The translations under genes were made by a program, and so were the position numbers. The notes beneath the pieces were generated by a model. It saw only the letters and a list, made by a program, of their open reading frames with translations, was not told the DNA's origin and searched no databases. Of a stretch of 64,000 bases of DNA, positions 22,244-35,700 are shown in pieces (position 1 is the first letter of the stretch; every line of letters starts with the position of its first letter). Source of the stretch: Beta vulgaris subsp. vulgaris (lineage: Eukaryota; Streptophyta; Magnoliopsida; Caryophyllales; Amaranthaceae); the NCBI RefSeq assembly GCF_026745355.1, contig NC_079204.1, forward strand, positions 56,238,342-56,302,341, read 5' to 3'.

Positions 22244-22934
22244 CATCATAATAGTCAGTAGATGAACACTCCTCATGTCTTCTAGCCTTATTGAGATATA
22301 TAGGAACACAAGTCAAATTTTTCGTCGCTGATTTGTATGTTTCCTTATGAAGTGAACCAATCTCAGCAATGAACATATAGTGCAAACTTGGGCATAAAAG
22401 TCTTGAAAGAAAAACTATAATTGGCTTCATTTTCATCAAGTAAAATAAAGGATCCAGGACTTGTTGCCAAGTAGGCTCCATATCGAAGTTACAAAAGTGT
22501 TACTTATATAGACTCATGTGACTAAAGTTAAATTACCTAAATTTAGTCAAATAGCCTCACTCATTCGAACAATATTTTAAAATCGCATGTTCATTCTAAA
22601 TTACACACCCTTATTTACGTGTGGTTTCTTTAAAACAAAACACCATCAAGATATGCAAATATTGAGACTTTATTCATCACCATTCTTTAAAGTTCACACC
22701 AAGCACACATAAGTATTGTCGTTGACCTCTAAAAAATAACATGCATTCACATTACATGCTTTTTTAAAGAAAAAAAGCTAACTAGCATCTTTGTTTACAT
22801 TTGAACGCATGCGTTGTTCTCATTATGCTAATTATACAAGGTGTAACTTTCATTATACTTTCTCCACTAATCACTATGCTTAAATATATCAACATCCAAG
22901 AAATCAAGCATTCAATAGATAGAGACAACATAAC
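22244..22934. other. Spacer between the two repeat copies; unidentified ORF
   Basis: Between the two direct copies lies AT-rich DNA with one minus-strand open frame of 84 codons (22227-22481). It has no domain I recognise and partly overlaps the repeat. I do not call it a gene. Confidence 0.35.
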
Positions 22935-23124
22935 ATATCAAAAATTATTATAAGAGACGGTCTAATTTTAATATAAAAATAAACTTAATCGCTAAATAGA
23001 TTAAATTAGTCACCGAAAGAAATTAACCTAGTCACTATTGAGCTGATTCTCTTTTTAATATTGGACTTACCATTGCCTAATTTTAGTTTAAAAAGTAGAC
23101 GATCTCCTACAAGACAAACTCTAT
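22935..23124. repeat. Dispersed repeat, copy 2 (MITE-like)
   Basis: Same unit as 22057-22243, with small differences (single-base changes and indels). The two copies are direct repeats about 0.9 kb apart, either separate insertions or a segmental duplication. Confidence 0.65.
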
Positions 23125-23707
23125 AAATATTCCCTAATTATCAATCATTTCAATTTTATTTATTGCGCAATTTTCTTTGTTCTTTCCCCTAGCTTGAATT
23201 CACATTTTTCCATGGAGTTGACAAAAACAAAGCCTCGTAAAATTCATCTCCAGATTCAAATCACGCATTAAATAAACAATAAGCAATTAAACACCAGCGC
23301 CCAAAGTTCAAAAAGCTAAAACATGTGGATATATGAGCAACCCAAATTTGTGGTAACGCAAACAATCTGTGAAGCTAAGCAAAGGTAAACAAAACATGTA
23401 TTGATTCTAATTTCTGAGCCATAAGCAACCAAAAGAGATTATCAAAGTAGAATGAAAAAGATTACAAGCAAAAAAACAACCTCGTCGTCATTAAGAAAAC
23501 AAAACTTGTACTTGTGCACCAATCTAGAAGAGCAAATCCGCGTTCATGTGAATTAAAGAGCTCATAACGTCTCGTTTGTGACTTGGGGTTGGGATTCCAT
23601 CGTCTTTTCCCTGCACCAGCAGGGTTTGGTCCACTGGAGTGTACCGATAAAATGTGAGGGTATAGTCTAGCTAAATCACCTTACCGACAAAAAAAAAGTA
23701 CAATATC

Positions 23708-26700
23708 TCAGAAATCCCGAAAACTCATCTTGGGATCAACATCTTTCTTCCCACCTCTTCCCCTCCCTCTTCCCCTTCCTCTTCCTCTCCCACCAAAGCG
23801 CCGAAAAGAAGATTTCCCATGCTTCATCTCGATCAGTGAATGAAGGAGATCATCGCAAAGAATACATCCTGCATGCAAGGTAGCTCCATCGGCCAACGGT
23901 GTGTTATTCTTATTGAAGTCGACTTCAATGATAGTAGAGTCACAGTCAGAACACCGTTCTTTGGTTGTTGAGATCCGATGAGCGCCTTGAGGTAGAAAGA
24001 CGAGGCAGTTACACATGTTACAATAAAGGCGCCACTTCGGAGCACTAACAGGGTCTAGGACAAGTGTACCCGTGCACTCTGGGCAAGCACAAACACCTTG
24101 GGCTATCAGTGAATGCCGACATGTAGGATGAGGGCAGAGGAAGCAAGGCATTCCAGCACCTTTTCCTAGCTTGCCTGGACCAGTCTTGGCTGCGCCAAAG
24201 AGTTTGTCTACACCTTCGAATGGAGGATTGTTGTAGCAGTAAGGGCATAGAGGGAATGACTTGCCTTCTGGACCAGGCATTGAGAAAAGCAAGAGCTCAA
24301 AGTTGTCCAAAGGACAAATCAGCTCTTTGTACAGCTACAAGAAAAGCAAGCATGGAAACAGATATAAGATAACAATGTAGAGGACGAAGCACAGGTTTAA
24401 AAGAGTAATGAAAATGACTATCAGGACACGGACAAAAAGTTAATCAATTAAATCGCCCACCCAAGCCTGAAGGAAGAATGCAAGGAGCATGCTACGCTTC
24501 AACTTTGTTTGACCAATTGCTTTTATGAGAGAAACAGGTGCAGGGCCAGGAATACTAGGGTAGAGATCTCATACATCCAACTACGAGTCTATGACTCAGG
24601 TAGTGCAAGTTCCATGTATCATAACTTCATAGTTCGAGAAATCTTATGTAAGTTGGCCGGGAAAAAAAAAAAACACATGTTGACACCATCCCTTGCCGGA
24701 TCCCAACTTCACATCAATTAAAGGTCTAATTACCTAGCACAAAGAGAGAGAGACTCTGCAACAGACCAAGTACACTGCACAAGGGAAAAATAGAAAAAAA
24801 AACCTTAATTGAGCCTTTTTGCGGAAGGTAGTAGACATCTTCGCATGTACCGCAATAGAGACGAGGTGGTTGTGAAGAAATATGCTTCATATACCTTGCA
24901 CACTTGCCACATTTACTCAACGCACGCCCTGTCTCTGATAGAGGAGAGAATTGGGCTTCAAATAGTGCATCCATATGTTCAATCTGCACCAAGATACAAA
25001 ATCCAAAGATATTTTTTGATAGTCACAAGCTTCTACCAAAGAGTTTGAATTAGACAGTTTTCCTAACAAAAAATCCACGTCGTTATACCTTGAAACTGAC
25101 TTGTCCTAAATACTTGACCTATTCCAAAACTAAATAACCCACATCAAGATTGACAACAACAATGTGAAAACCTTAATTCCCATAGGCTGGCGTTGACTGC
25201 ATGAGCCAAGAAACCCAAATATGAGTATATGACACAACTCAGATATAAAATTGACTAATATTGATGGAATTTTATGATAAACTAAAAAAAACCCAAATAT
25301 TACCAGACCCAAATAGAAGGGAAATTCAAACCAAATTACTCATTGAATCCAACTTGATCTCAACAGCTGTTAGCCACTCTACACATGATCCCTACATGTA
25401 GCAACAAATATACAGGAAATTGCATGGATCATACATCTTACAAGAAAGATGATGGTTCCAATCTCACACAATCCCTATAGTAATATTCATATTTGTTAAA
25501 AATTAACTTCAATTCTCTCCCCATACAACAAGCAAAACGGGATAATTTTTCCTCCTTTTTTTTAGTATGCTTGGCAAAGGCACAAAAAGGTGATTCCCAT
25601 AGATTACTCTTTGGTGTATATGATTAAATTGTAATACGAGAATGTTCAGAAATGGCCTCTTCCAAAAAGGCTAACTTGAAACAAGATTGTCAACTTGCTT
25701 GGTGGAGCCTTTTTCGGGTTTTCCCTCCTTCCCCTAGGACCCCAACCCTAGGATAACTTGGGACCCCATCATAAGTCACCCTAAAGTTGTTAACTTTTTC
25801 ATTTCCTTTTCCCCCCTTCAACTTACTCAATAGTCTATAAGTGGATATTCCCAGTTGGATAAAGATTTGCCATGGGTCCTCCCTTCAAATGCAAGGATGG
25901 TATGATTGGGAAGAAAAGAGCACGCACCTGCTTAACAAAATACACGTACTTCTGCTTAAATTGTTCCAGAACATGCTTCACAACCAGTGAATGATCTGCT
26001 TGACCCTTTGCAATTAGAGTAATCTGATGCTCTATAAAACTCCGAATGTCTGGCAGACAGAGATCTGGATCAGTGCATTGGTAACCTCTAACAAGGGTGA
26101 TACCTAAAGCAGTAGGAACCAACCTCCGCCCACTTTGTACCTGGAAGTGGAAGCCACATAGTGGAACAGAAATAATTCATATCAGTTTTTGGGTGCATAA
26201 TGGTATCAAAGAGATCCCTAGAGAACAAACCTGCACATAATTGCGCTCGCATATGTTGTTGATGTGTACAGGAATTGATGCATCTGTGCCTATTCCATGC
26301 TTTTCCATGAGGGAAATGACCTCACTTTCTGTGAGAAAATCAGGGGGTGAAGTCTTCCCCTACAATTCCATAAAGCCGTAAATTAATGTGACTCCTCATA
26401 CGACAAATAAATAATCAAGCTTACCCAGGCACAAAGTCCAGATCAACCTAATTGTAAATGCAAATTCTTCAAAGACCTTCATATCAGAAATTAAAAGTAG
26501 AAAGAAGGTTCTCTGCGCAATTTACGCTCCATGGGGAAATGTCACATGTTAAGCATTCAACATATTTGTAAAGATTTCCTGTCTCCTATTCAACTTTCAT
26601 TATCACTCATTAAGAAAGGCATCAGGTAGCATCATTTGCTAAGCTTTGCCATCACTTCTTTCCAGGCAATTTTTAGATATTAGCATCAGATATAGATTTT

Positions 26701-29700
26701 TTGTGTCCTTCACTAGTATTTGGTACTCCATATCATCTATAAAAGGATTTACATCCTTTACTAGAATTCGGTACGATATATCAAAGCATCATAACTTTTT
26801 TTTTACATCATTTATCAATATTTAGTTCTTTGTACCACCTAGACACCTACTAATATTTTGACATTGTGAATCGGTTGTGTTATTTATTAAAATTTTGATA
26901 CTCATATATGAAGAACTAGATTGCTGGTATCTTTCATTAAAACACATATTTTTGTCTGTAAAATTTGGATACAAACTCCAATTTTGTAGATTAGAAATGG
27001 ATTCCATTTGTAATAAGTGATAAATCTAGCAAAAGCTTTTAGATTTGCTGCTATATATCAGGGTGCACACTTATCATCACATGCTGAGCTGTCGGACCCA
27101 GCACTTCACATCAAGGGTTATAAAAAATCAGCAAATATGTTTGATATGTAACTACATAACCAGCATCCATACACAAGGCAAGGTACATTTCGTAATGCAT
27201 ATACCATGATGGTTAAGGAAATAGAGCATCTGCTTATGAGTTATGACACTTGAAATTTAACTTCTACAAGCATATAATTCCCAGCCTACACTTACTATCA
27301 CTAGTTAATTATGGCTTTCTTTCCACTGTGATGGCTTAAGAGTTAGATTTTCAACTTGCCCTAAAACGGAATGGTGCATATCATAAAGCTTAAGGTGTTT
27401 GAAAATTACCTCATACAGTTCAACTTTTGATATTTTAATTTTTTCACCCTTTGCAAAGTCAGGAAGCTTTTTCTCACTTACAGCCAACCAATGTGTAATG
27501 GAGGTGAATCCTTCAGTGATGACATACTGTCCTGTACAATGAAACGACTCCCCACCACTTGAAAATTCAACTTTTGTCCTGAAATAAATATAACTCATTA
27601 CGTGGAAGGCAACCAGAGATTATAACAGCAACATGTTACGAACTTTGCAACATGACAGATGTGTATATGTTGCTAGCAGATTGGTCAATATGTTGTACCA
27701 CGCTAATAGCAATATCATGCATGATTCTAAAAGCACTTAGGAGTGTTCCAAAAGTGTTTCTGTACCTCATATATTTGCAGTCCGGAGACACAGAGGCAAT
27801 AAAATGCTGACAAACATACTGATACAACTTCCAAGCATCGTAACCTAGCATTTCTTCAGAAGCAGAACGCATTGGGGTGATGGGAGGATGATCGCCTGCA
27901 TCAGTTCCTGATCGAGGCTTATGGTAACCATCAACCAATAAGGTCTGTATGAAACCACCCCATAGAGGATTATTCTTTTGTGCTTCAAGTGCACCTCGGA
28001 AGTCGAATGAAGAAGGGTAAGAAGTACTTTCTGTGCGAGGGTAACTGAAAAAGAAGCATATAAGAATAATCAAGACACAGAAAATCCATTTCAGAACTAA
28101 AGAGTCTGCCACATAGGACTATAGGAGTACGAGCATACCGCAGGAGATGTCCCCTTCACTCAACAACTTTAATGGACAAGACAAGCTAGAGCTCCCAAGA
28201 TAAAGGGTCAGCACAAAAAGCTCTGACCCGAAATACTTATTTAAAATAGTATCGTAAGGTGTTGAGACTTATGAGAGCACAAGACAGGACTCCCTAAATA
28301 TGAACAGTAGAACATGAAAACGACATACAATCCTATTGGTTGATGGTACAACTGATCTTAACAAGAGGTAAAACTGCATGTGTTTGGACTTTGGACCCCA
28401 AATTCACCAACACTCAACTTTTCATTGTATAAATGCTCTAACACCTCTCAGTTTTCTATCTTTTACACGAGGTTCCAACTTCCAACCACTATCATAAACT
28501 ATCAGTATGCGCTCTTGAACACGATACATTTTATTTTTCTATTTCGTTGGGTCCATAATACTTTCAATTTTCTTTTATATCTCAAACTGTTCTCAATTCA
28601 TATTGACATCGAATTTACAAACAATGGCAGTTCATGTAGTTATGCTCCATATAAACGCCAATAATGCATCAGTGAATGAGCACGTATAGTTCGTGTACCA
28701 GCATAACTACACACTGTGAAGCAAGTCTAAGATCAAGACAGCTATTGACATTTCACATAATTCTCTTCTCTGTTTAGCACAATACTAGCACAAAGCCGCA
28801 ACAAATTGAAATCTAGCTGATATTATGTACAACGTACCAAAGATGAAAAATCTGAGGAAAGAAACCATAATAGCCACTGTGTCAATAAAAAGACAAATAT
28901 AAATACCTATTCCCCGAGCTTGATAGTTCTTACTGTATTTTGTATTAATCTACACTTGAAAACTACTTATTATATACAATTATATAGGAAAAAGAAAAGG
29001 TAAATAATGAGCATGAAGCAGAGGCTTGCTAGTAAATCCACAACAACATCAAAGTTTACAACCACAAAAACACACTGCCAGGGAATGGAGAGAATGGATA
29101 GTTGATAACCTGATGAAACCTTGAGTATACAGCCTTTCTGCTATCTGCATAGCCATTTGTGGCCCAAATCCCAACGCACTTGAAGCAATCTGAAAAGGTT
29201 GTAACAATGTGGTAAGACAATGCTCCAAAAAACGCACTATTTAGTCTTTACATGAAATACAGGAAAAACTATACCTACGGAATTCTCACTATCTCAGGTT
29301 CATGGACCCAATTCACTTTAGTGGGATCTTTCATTACATTTTTTTCCCACTAAGAACACTTCTCTAAAACTATTTGATCTCCCAATTAAGTTTGAATTCC
29401 ACGTCAGCATAATAAAGCATGGAAACCCTTTTCTAGGAGTAGGCAGAGAAAGGTGGAGCACACTTGGTAAGGACCACAAAACTCTTTCATACAGTATTTT
29501 AGCTAAACATCCTCAGTCCTAATCACACTAATCTCAATTCTAGCAGATATAGACAACTTGCCATTCCAAAACAAAATTAAATCACAGAAGTCAAAATGTA
29601 GTTGAAATCACAATTTATCAAGATACATATGAGAAGGAAACAATACAGTCGATGAGGCCTCCTCTCCAAAGTGTACAACATTTCACTATAGAAAAATTAT

Positions 29701-32700
29701 ATAGGACTATACATTCAGATGGTAATTTCTGTCTGCAAAAAGAATGTTCTTTAAAAATACATAGATTAATAGACCCAACCAGTTACCAGGTCAACTAGAA
29801 ATCCCTCCTTACTCTAGATAAAGTAATTTGCCATCAAGAGAGGGACGAGCCTCTAAAGAACACTATAGCCCTTCCATAAGAAAACAACATATTTGAACGA
29901 CACAAGCAATATCATGTAATTCTCTACTCGAAATGCAGGGGACTATCGGCAGAAACCTTAAGAAGATTGACTGTGTTCAAACCCGCCGGCCGACTCTTGT
30001 GCTCCTGCTTCTTAAATACATTGATTATTTCAACAGTACCAGCATCCATCACTAATTTTTGAAACATCAAGGAGACCTGGATTAAAGAAAAATTCCCTGT
30101 TATTGTCTGTTGTGCCTTACTTGCAAATTAAAAAGATAATGAGAACGTCAATTCACAACTTGCCAGTTCAGCATAAACATAGCAGGAAAGTTGCTTACAT
30201 CTAAGTCAAACAACTTTTCACGGTCCCACTCCAACTTGAGTTCATAACCCTTGTGAACAATGTAGGGATGCACGATCCAAAACTTCTGGGGCTTGAAAGT
30301 GTTGATATTCAAATATCGTTGTACACAAAATCCAAGAGTTGGAGTTTGACATGGCCCATAACTGTAAGCAGCAAGTTTCACATAATGATCAAGCTCAAAA
30401 GAAAGCTCTGGGAGCATAAACTAAACAAACAAAGAAATCACAACAATATAAAGTTCTGACCCCAATCAACATATTCTATTGCGATATCAAACTCCTTAAA
30501 TAAAAAACTATTTGCAAATTAAGTTCTCAACCAGTCAACTCATGATCTCACGGCTTCTCAAGATCAACAAAATCACCATTTAAGGGGGAGAAGCAGACCA
30601 GACACTTCCAACCATTTCACAGCATAATATGTAGCATGCCAAGTTCTAGAACACAATGAGAACATATTGCTTCCATGTTTACAGTCTATTATTCTAGTTG
30701 CTGGACAAAAGGCAGACTCCTTAAACCACAAAAGGCCAAGAAGCACAAAATTTTTATTTTTCTCTTGCTGTCCCAAAATAAAGTACAACAGCTCAATTTT
30801 GAAATCCCGCAAAATAACGTAAAGCCATGCAGATAGATTCTGCATGTCCCCTTAAAAGAATTTGATCAATGAAGATAATACATGTTTATGTAAGGGCAAT
30901 GTGAAGGGAGCATTCTTTGAACAGAGGGGTTGCACATTTCTACATTAATAAAATATATGGCGGAAAACAAGATAGTAGAAATAACTTGCTGGAGAAAAGA
31001 AGTAGAGATTAAAACGAAGAAAAATTCAAAACTCCTCACCCCCAAATAGAAAAAATAGTTTTCTATTAAAGATAAATAAATGAATAAAAAAATCCCAAAC
31101 CCAAAGAATAAGAAAGTTCCCCAATCAGGGAAGACATACTGAGTCTAGAACTTTACAAACTACACACAAAGCAGAAACTCAAATAAAGCAACATAGAGAG
31201 CAACATACAAGCACAACTCTCTGACAACAAACAGCATCCAAGACAGTAATAGATCTAAATAATTCTGGAGAGTTAAACAGCACAACAAAGTCAGAACAAT
31301 TTGCTCAGAGGAGTGAACTCCGCGAATCTGGAGATTTGATTATGAAAATAGACTAGAAAAAGGTGATGACTGATTGTCTTGGGATCTAGGTAAGGATCTA
31401 GGTAAAGAACAACAAAGCGAAGACAGTAGCATTCGATGAGAATCCCCATAAAGTCATATTTAACTGATTTCCATCTCCAACAAGCAATATCAGGCATTTA
31501 AACATGAATGGTTGCTTTTTAAATAATACAGTTTCAACAATCTTGTACTAGGGAAGACTTTTAGCTACAATATTTATTTAATCTCTGCTAGATATTAACA
31601 CTTCAATACAGCTGTTGTTTGAGCAACAGCATTTGGAATTTCTATATGAGAACGGCCAAATGTGATATTGTTTCTGGCATATCCTTACAAGTTCAAAGTG
31701 AGACAGACACCTTTCCAAAGATACCTAACTTTGAAGGCCAGTTGATGCAAAGACCTAAATAAGCGCATGAAAAATAGAAGTCATGCCACACAGCAGATTT
31801 GCAAATCATTGAAGTCGATAATAGATTCTTTAAATAGAAGCCAATTATAAACAGCGTTATATAAAAAGTGAATGACGGATCAGAGCAAAAACAAGGTGGG
31901 CAATGCAAATCTATTGGTAGCTAGAGTAGCATATGGAATATAATATGTTGTATCAACAATAATTCCCTACTTGGGTGGCCAAAGAAAAGGCCATATTGCA
32001 AAAACCTGTAGGATACTTGTGGAACAGCCTCCAGCAGTCACCAGTTGCAACAGTGGTCCTTGGCAACAGCATAGATGATTACTTGATTACCATCCCCTCC
32101 CTCCCCTCCCTCCCCTCCCCCTCCTCCCAATCTCCAACTGAATAATAGAACTAAACACAAGCTAGAAACATGAAGATGACATAATGAATGACATACAAAG
32201 AGAAAAGGTTGGATGTGCTTGTGAACAAACTATGCATAAACTCATGACAATATGGGGAAAGATAATACCAACAAATGAACTACATCAAAGAGAAGAGAAC
32301 CAACGAGATAACTCGAGAGTCCAAATTTCCATATTTGCCCTGAAAGTAACTTGTCTGGAAACGAGTAAATGCAACTCCAACTTTCAAGTCTATCTCTTGC
32401 CGAGCATCCACTGCCAAAGCCTCATTTCTGTTTGGCTCAACGAGTGACTCCATTGCCTTTGAAATGTCTTTCTCGGTCACAGAGGAAAATCGAGCACGAT
32501 AAACTCTTGATTCCCCCTCTTTAAAATGAAAGCCAGTGCACTCAATAACTGCAAGGCCGGAAACTTACATCACTGTCTGACGAACAGAAATTCAAGTTCA
32601 AGTAGCTAATAGACACAAACCAAGTCAAAAGCTCAGCTACTATCGTAAAAAAAAAAAAAGCATCCTATTTAACAACGAAAAGAACTTTATAGCAAAGAGG

Positions 32701-35700
32701 TCCAAAGTTTCTCCAATAAAATCAAAGGCAAAGAAAAGAGTGCTAGATTCAAACACTCAGAGTAGGTCAAGATACTGAATCAAGGAGCCTTTCAAAGATT
32801 TCAACGAGTATAGCAGATAGCTTCCCGACGTCAAGGTTTCAAATTCCTTTTTTTGAGGATTTTATATCGATGGAGTCAAGTATAAGGTTGTGATCGATGC
32901 TTGATATTTCTTGATGTTGTAGATTACGAGCCTGAGTTACTTTATCCTTAGCCCTCCTTTTGTAAATAAATTATATCTCATTTACGGCCTTCTGATACAT
33001 ATATCAATACCTACCAGAACAAATAGAGGCTCAGGAAGCAAAGAAGGCAATCCTAATTCATGTCATGCAGTAAAGCACCCAATAGTGAAACATAGCCACA
33101 GAACCTTATGATGCATTCCAACCACAAAACTTCCCAATTTCGCACACTTGAAAAACATAATTTGAAGTGTGGGACTCTTTCACACAAAACTAGAAGCTCC
33201 GTGAGGAGATCTGAGGTAATCAGGTCCTCCATTGATTGACTGGGCATTGACACCCCTAACAGCAATAGATCTACAATGGATTCCCTAACAAAGGATGTAA
33301 GTCACAAAAAAAGAACACACAAATTCCGATGGAAGACCCAAAGATCAAAAAAGATGCAGTACTGAAGTCGATATTGGTTATTTGCCCCATATACGTCACA
33401 GTGTCACTAAACCCAAAATCACAAGGGCAATCGAAAAAGTCAGCAAGATCTAGAGGTATGTATCCTCTAACCATCTAATGGCAACATTTTTTTGATGAGC
33501 ATCTAATGGCAATACTAAAGTTGCAATAGCTAACATTAAACCAGAGTTTGATTGTCCCATTAAAAGCAATAAATTATGCTCAAATATATTTGAAACATAT
33601 CTTTCTGACTTTTAAACAGCATTTTAGAGAATCCTCTATTCAATACTGATCATCAACCCATAGGCCATAACAATAACGGATGCATATCAAAATAATTATT
33701 AAAGGCTATAGGTCTCATCTGTGAGACTCTAGAATCCTAGGTAGCCGACGAAAAATCTCCAATTCTAAGCTAAAGTTGCATGTAAGAATCCCCAGAGTGT
33801 AAAGGTCACCAGTATCAAACAGGAAACTGAGCCTTTCATTAATTCCCAGAATGTATAAAGTCATGGCACGGAGAGTAGAGAACATTATACATGCGATGGA
33901 AAAACTTGAGAAGACAGATGGTGCCCTCTTGGGTCCCATGCAATAGTCTAGGATGCCCATGATGGCTGTTTTAAAACATATCTGAAATCAGATCTGAATA
34001 GCTGATAGAAAAGCCCTTTTTGACTATTGTAATACACCCAAAGGGACCTCTCTATATACAAAGAAAAACTTTTAAAATATACTACCTCTGTTTTTCAATA
34101 GAGGTACCATATTGATTTTTGACACTATTCACATTCTCTACTTTGACCCTCTTGTATTATGTATGGTTGTATACATAAGAAAAAAAAAAACATAGTTATA
34201 TGGGATCTTGTTACGTTCGTCTCATTAAATATTTTCATAGAGACAAAGTTTTACAATTTATACTCGTGCATAATTAACAAAATTGCTTAAAGTTGTACGT
34301 TGACAAATGTATATATATATATAGGAAGAGGATCACGTGAAAACCACTCCTTATGCAAACATAAAATGAGCAAAAGCTTCTTAATATGAGTAAAAAGTTC
34401 TTAAAATGAGTAAAAAAACATAAAATGAGCAACAATTTGTAAAATGAGCAAAAGTTTCTTAAAATGGCAAATATATAAAACGAGCAAAAGAACATAAAAT
34501 GAACAAATGTTTGTAAAATGAGCAAAAACATCCGAAAATGAGCAAAATCTTCCTAAAATAAGCAGAAGTTTCTTAAAGTGAACATAAACATAAATGAGCA
34601 AAAACATAAAATGATTAAAAAAACATAAAATAAGCAAAAATTTGTAAAATGAGCAAAAAAAGCCGGTTTTCAGTTTTCAACTTAAGGTTAGTTTTCCGTG
34701 GCTAGTCCAATGGAATATGCAATCCTAGACGTAAACATACCCAAGGTATGATTGCCCTTAGTAAAAGCTGCAATCTGCATGCTAGACCTCTTTCATAGGT
34801 CTTTAGAAAATCTTGATAAAATACAACGAAGAGTTCCTCTATATTAATTTTAGTCTTGATTCAGCACATATAAGAATCTCAATATCCGCTGCATGCTAGA
34901 CTGAAATCATTATCATGGATTCAGCTTAACAAAAAGTAATTTCCAACTAGACATCAGATATCAACTACGAAATCAGAACTAACACACATAAGAATTTGGA
35001 AACAGTTAGAATACAGCAATTTTTCCGATAAAAAATTGTATTGGTCGGTGTACCCTACTTCAGTAATATACAAACAAATAGGACCTGTTCACCCCCATTC
35101 ACAGACAGGCAAATGTTTAATCAGGAAATGCATCTTTGGATCTTCTTGTGACCCTAAACTATGACTGGAGACTGGAGATGTGTACCTTCAAAACATATAT
35201 TTTCACCTTCTCGGTCACAATCCAGCCACAATACAAGATGAGTACAACCGCGAGCTTCTTGACTTAAATGCCTCCGAATATGTGCCTGAGCATAAAAACG
35301 GAATTTCTCAGTAACAGCTTATGCTACAGAAACAGAAAGAAGATAGTAAAATATCTAAGTAACAACTAACAAGTCTGACAATCAAGATGCACTTAATGCC
35401 CTCTAACACTCGTCCAGGCTACCCTTCCTGAACAAGTAAAGCTAAACAGATATTCTACAATTAAACTTATAGGCAAAGAGTACCTTCAAGTTTTTACTAC
35501 TTTTTTGTTTTTAAGTTGCAACAGTTTCTTATATTGGATGTTCATAAAATTTGCAACATAAATTTCTTCGTTTATTGATTCTCTCTTTCTCTCTCCTCAT
35601 CAAATGAATACCTTCTCCATCTCTATCTCTCTCCTATCACATTATTCTCCTCAAATATCGTGCATCCCCCCTATGTTGCATCTTAAAAGAAAACAAAGGA

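Noticed and set aside
22227..22481. 84-codon minus-strand ORF as a gene
   Set aside because: No recognised motif, partly inside a repeat, and no splice partners found.
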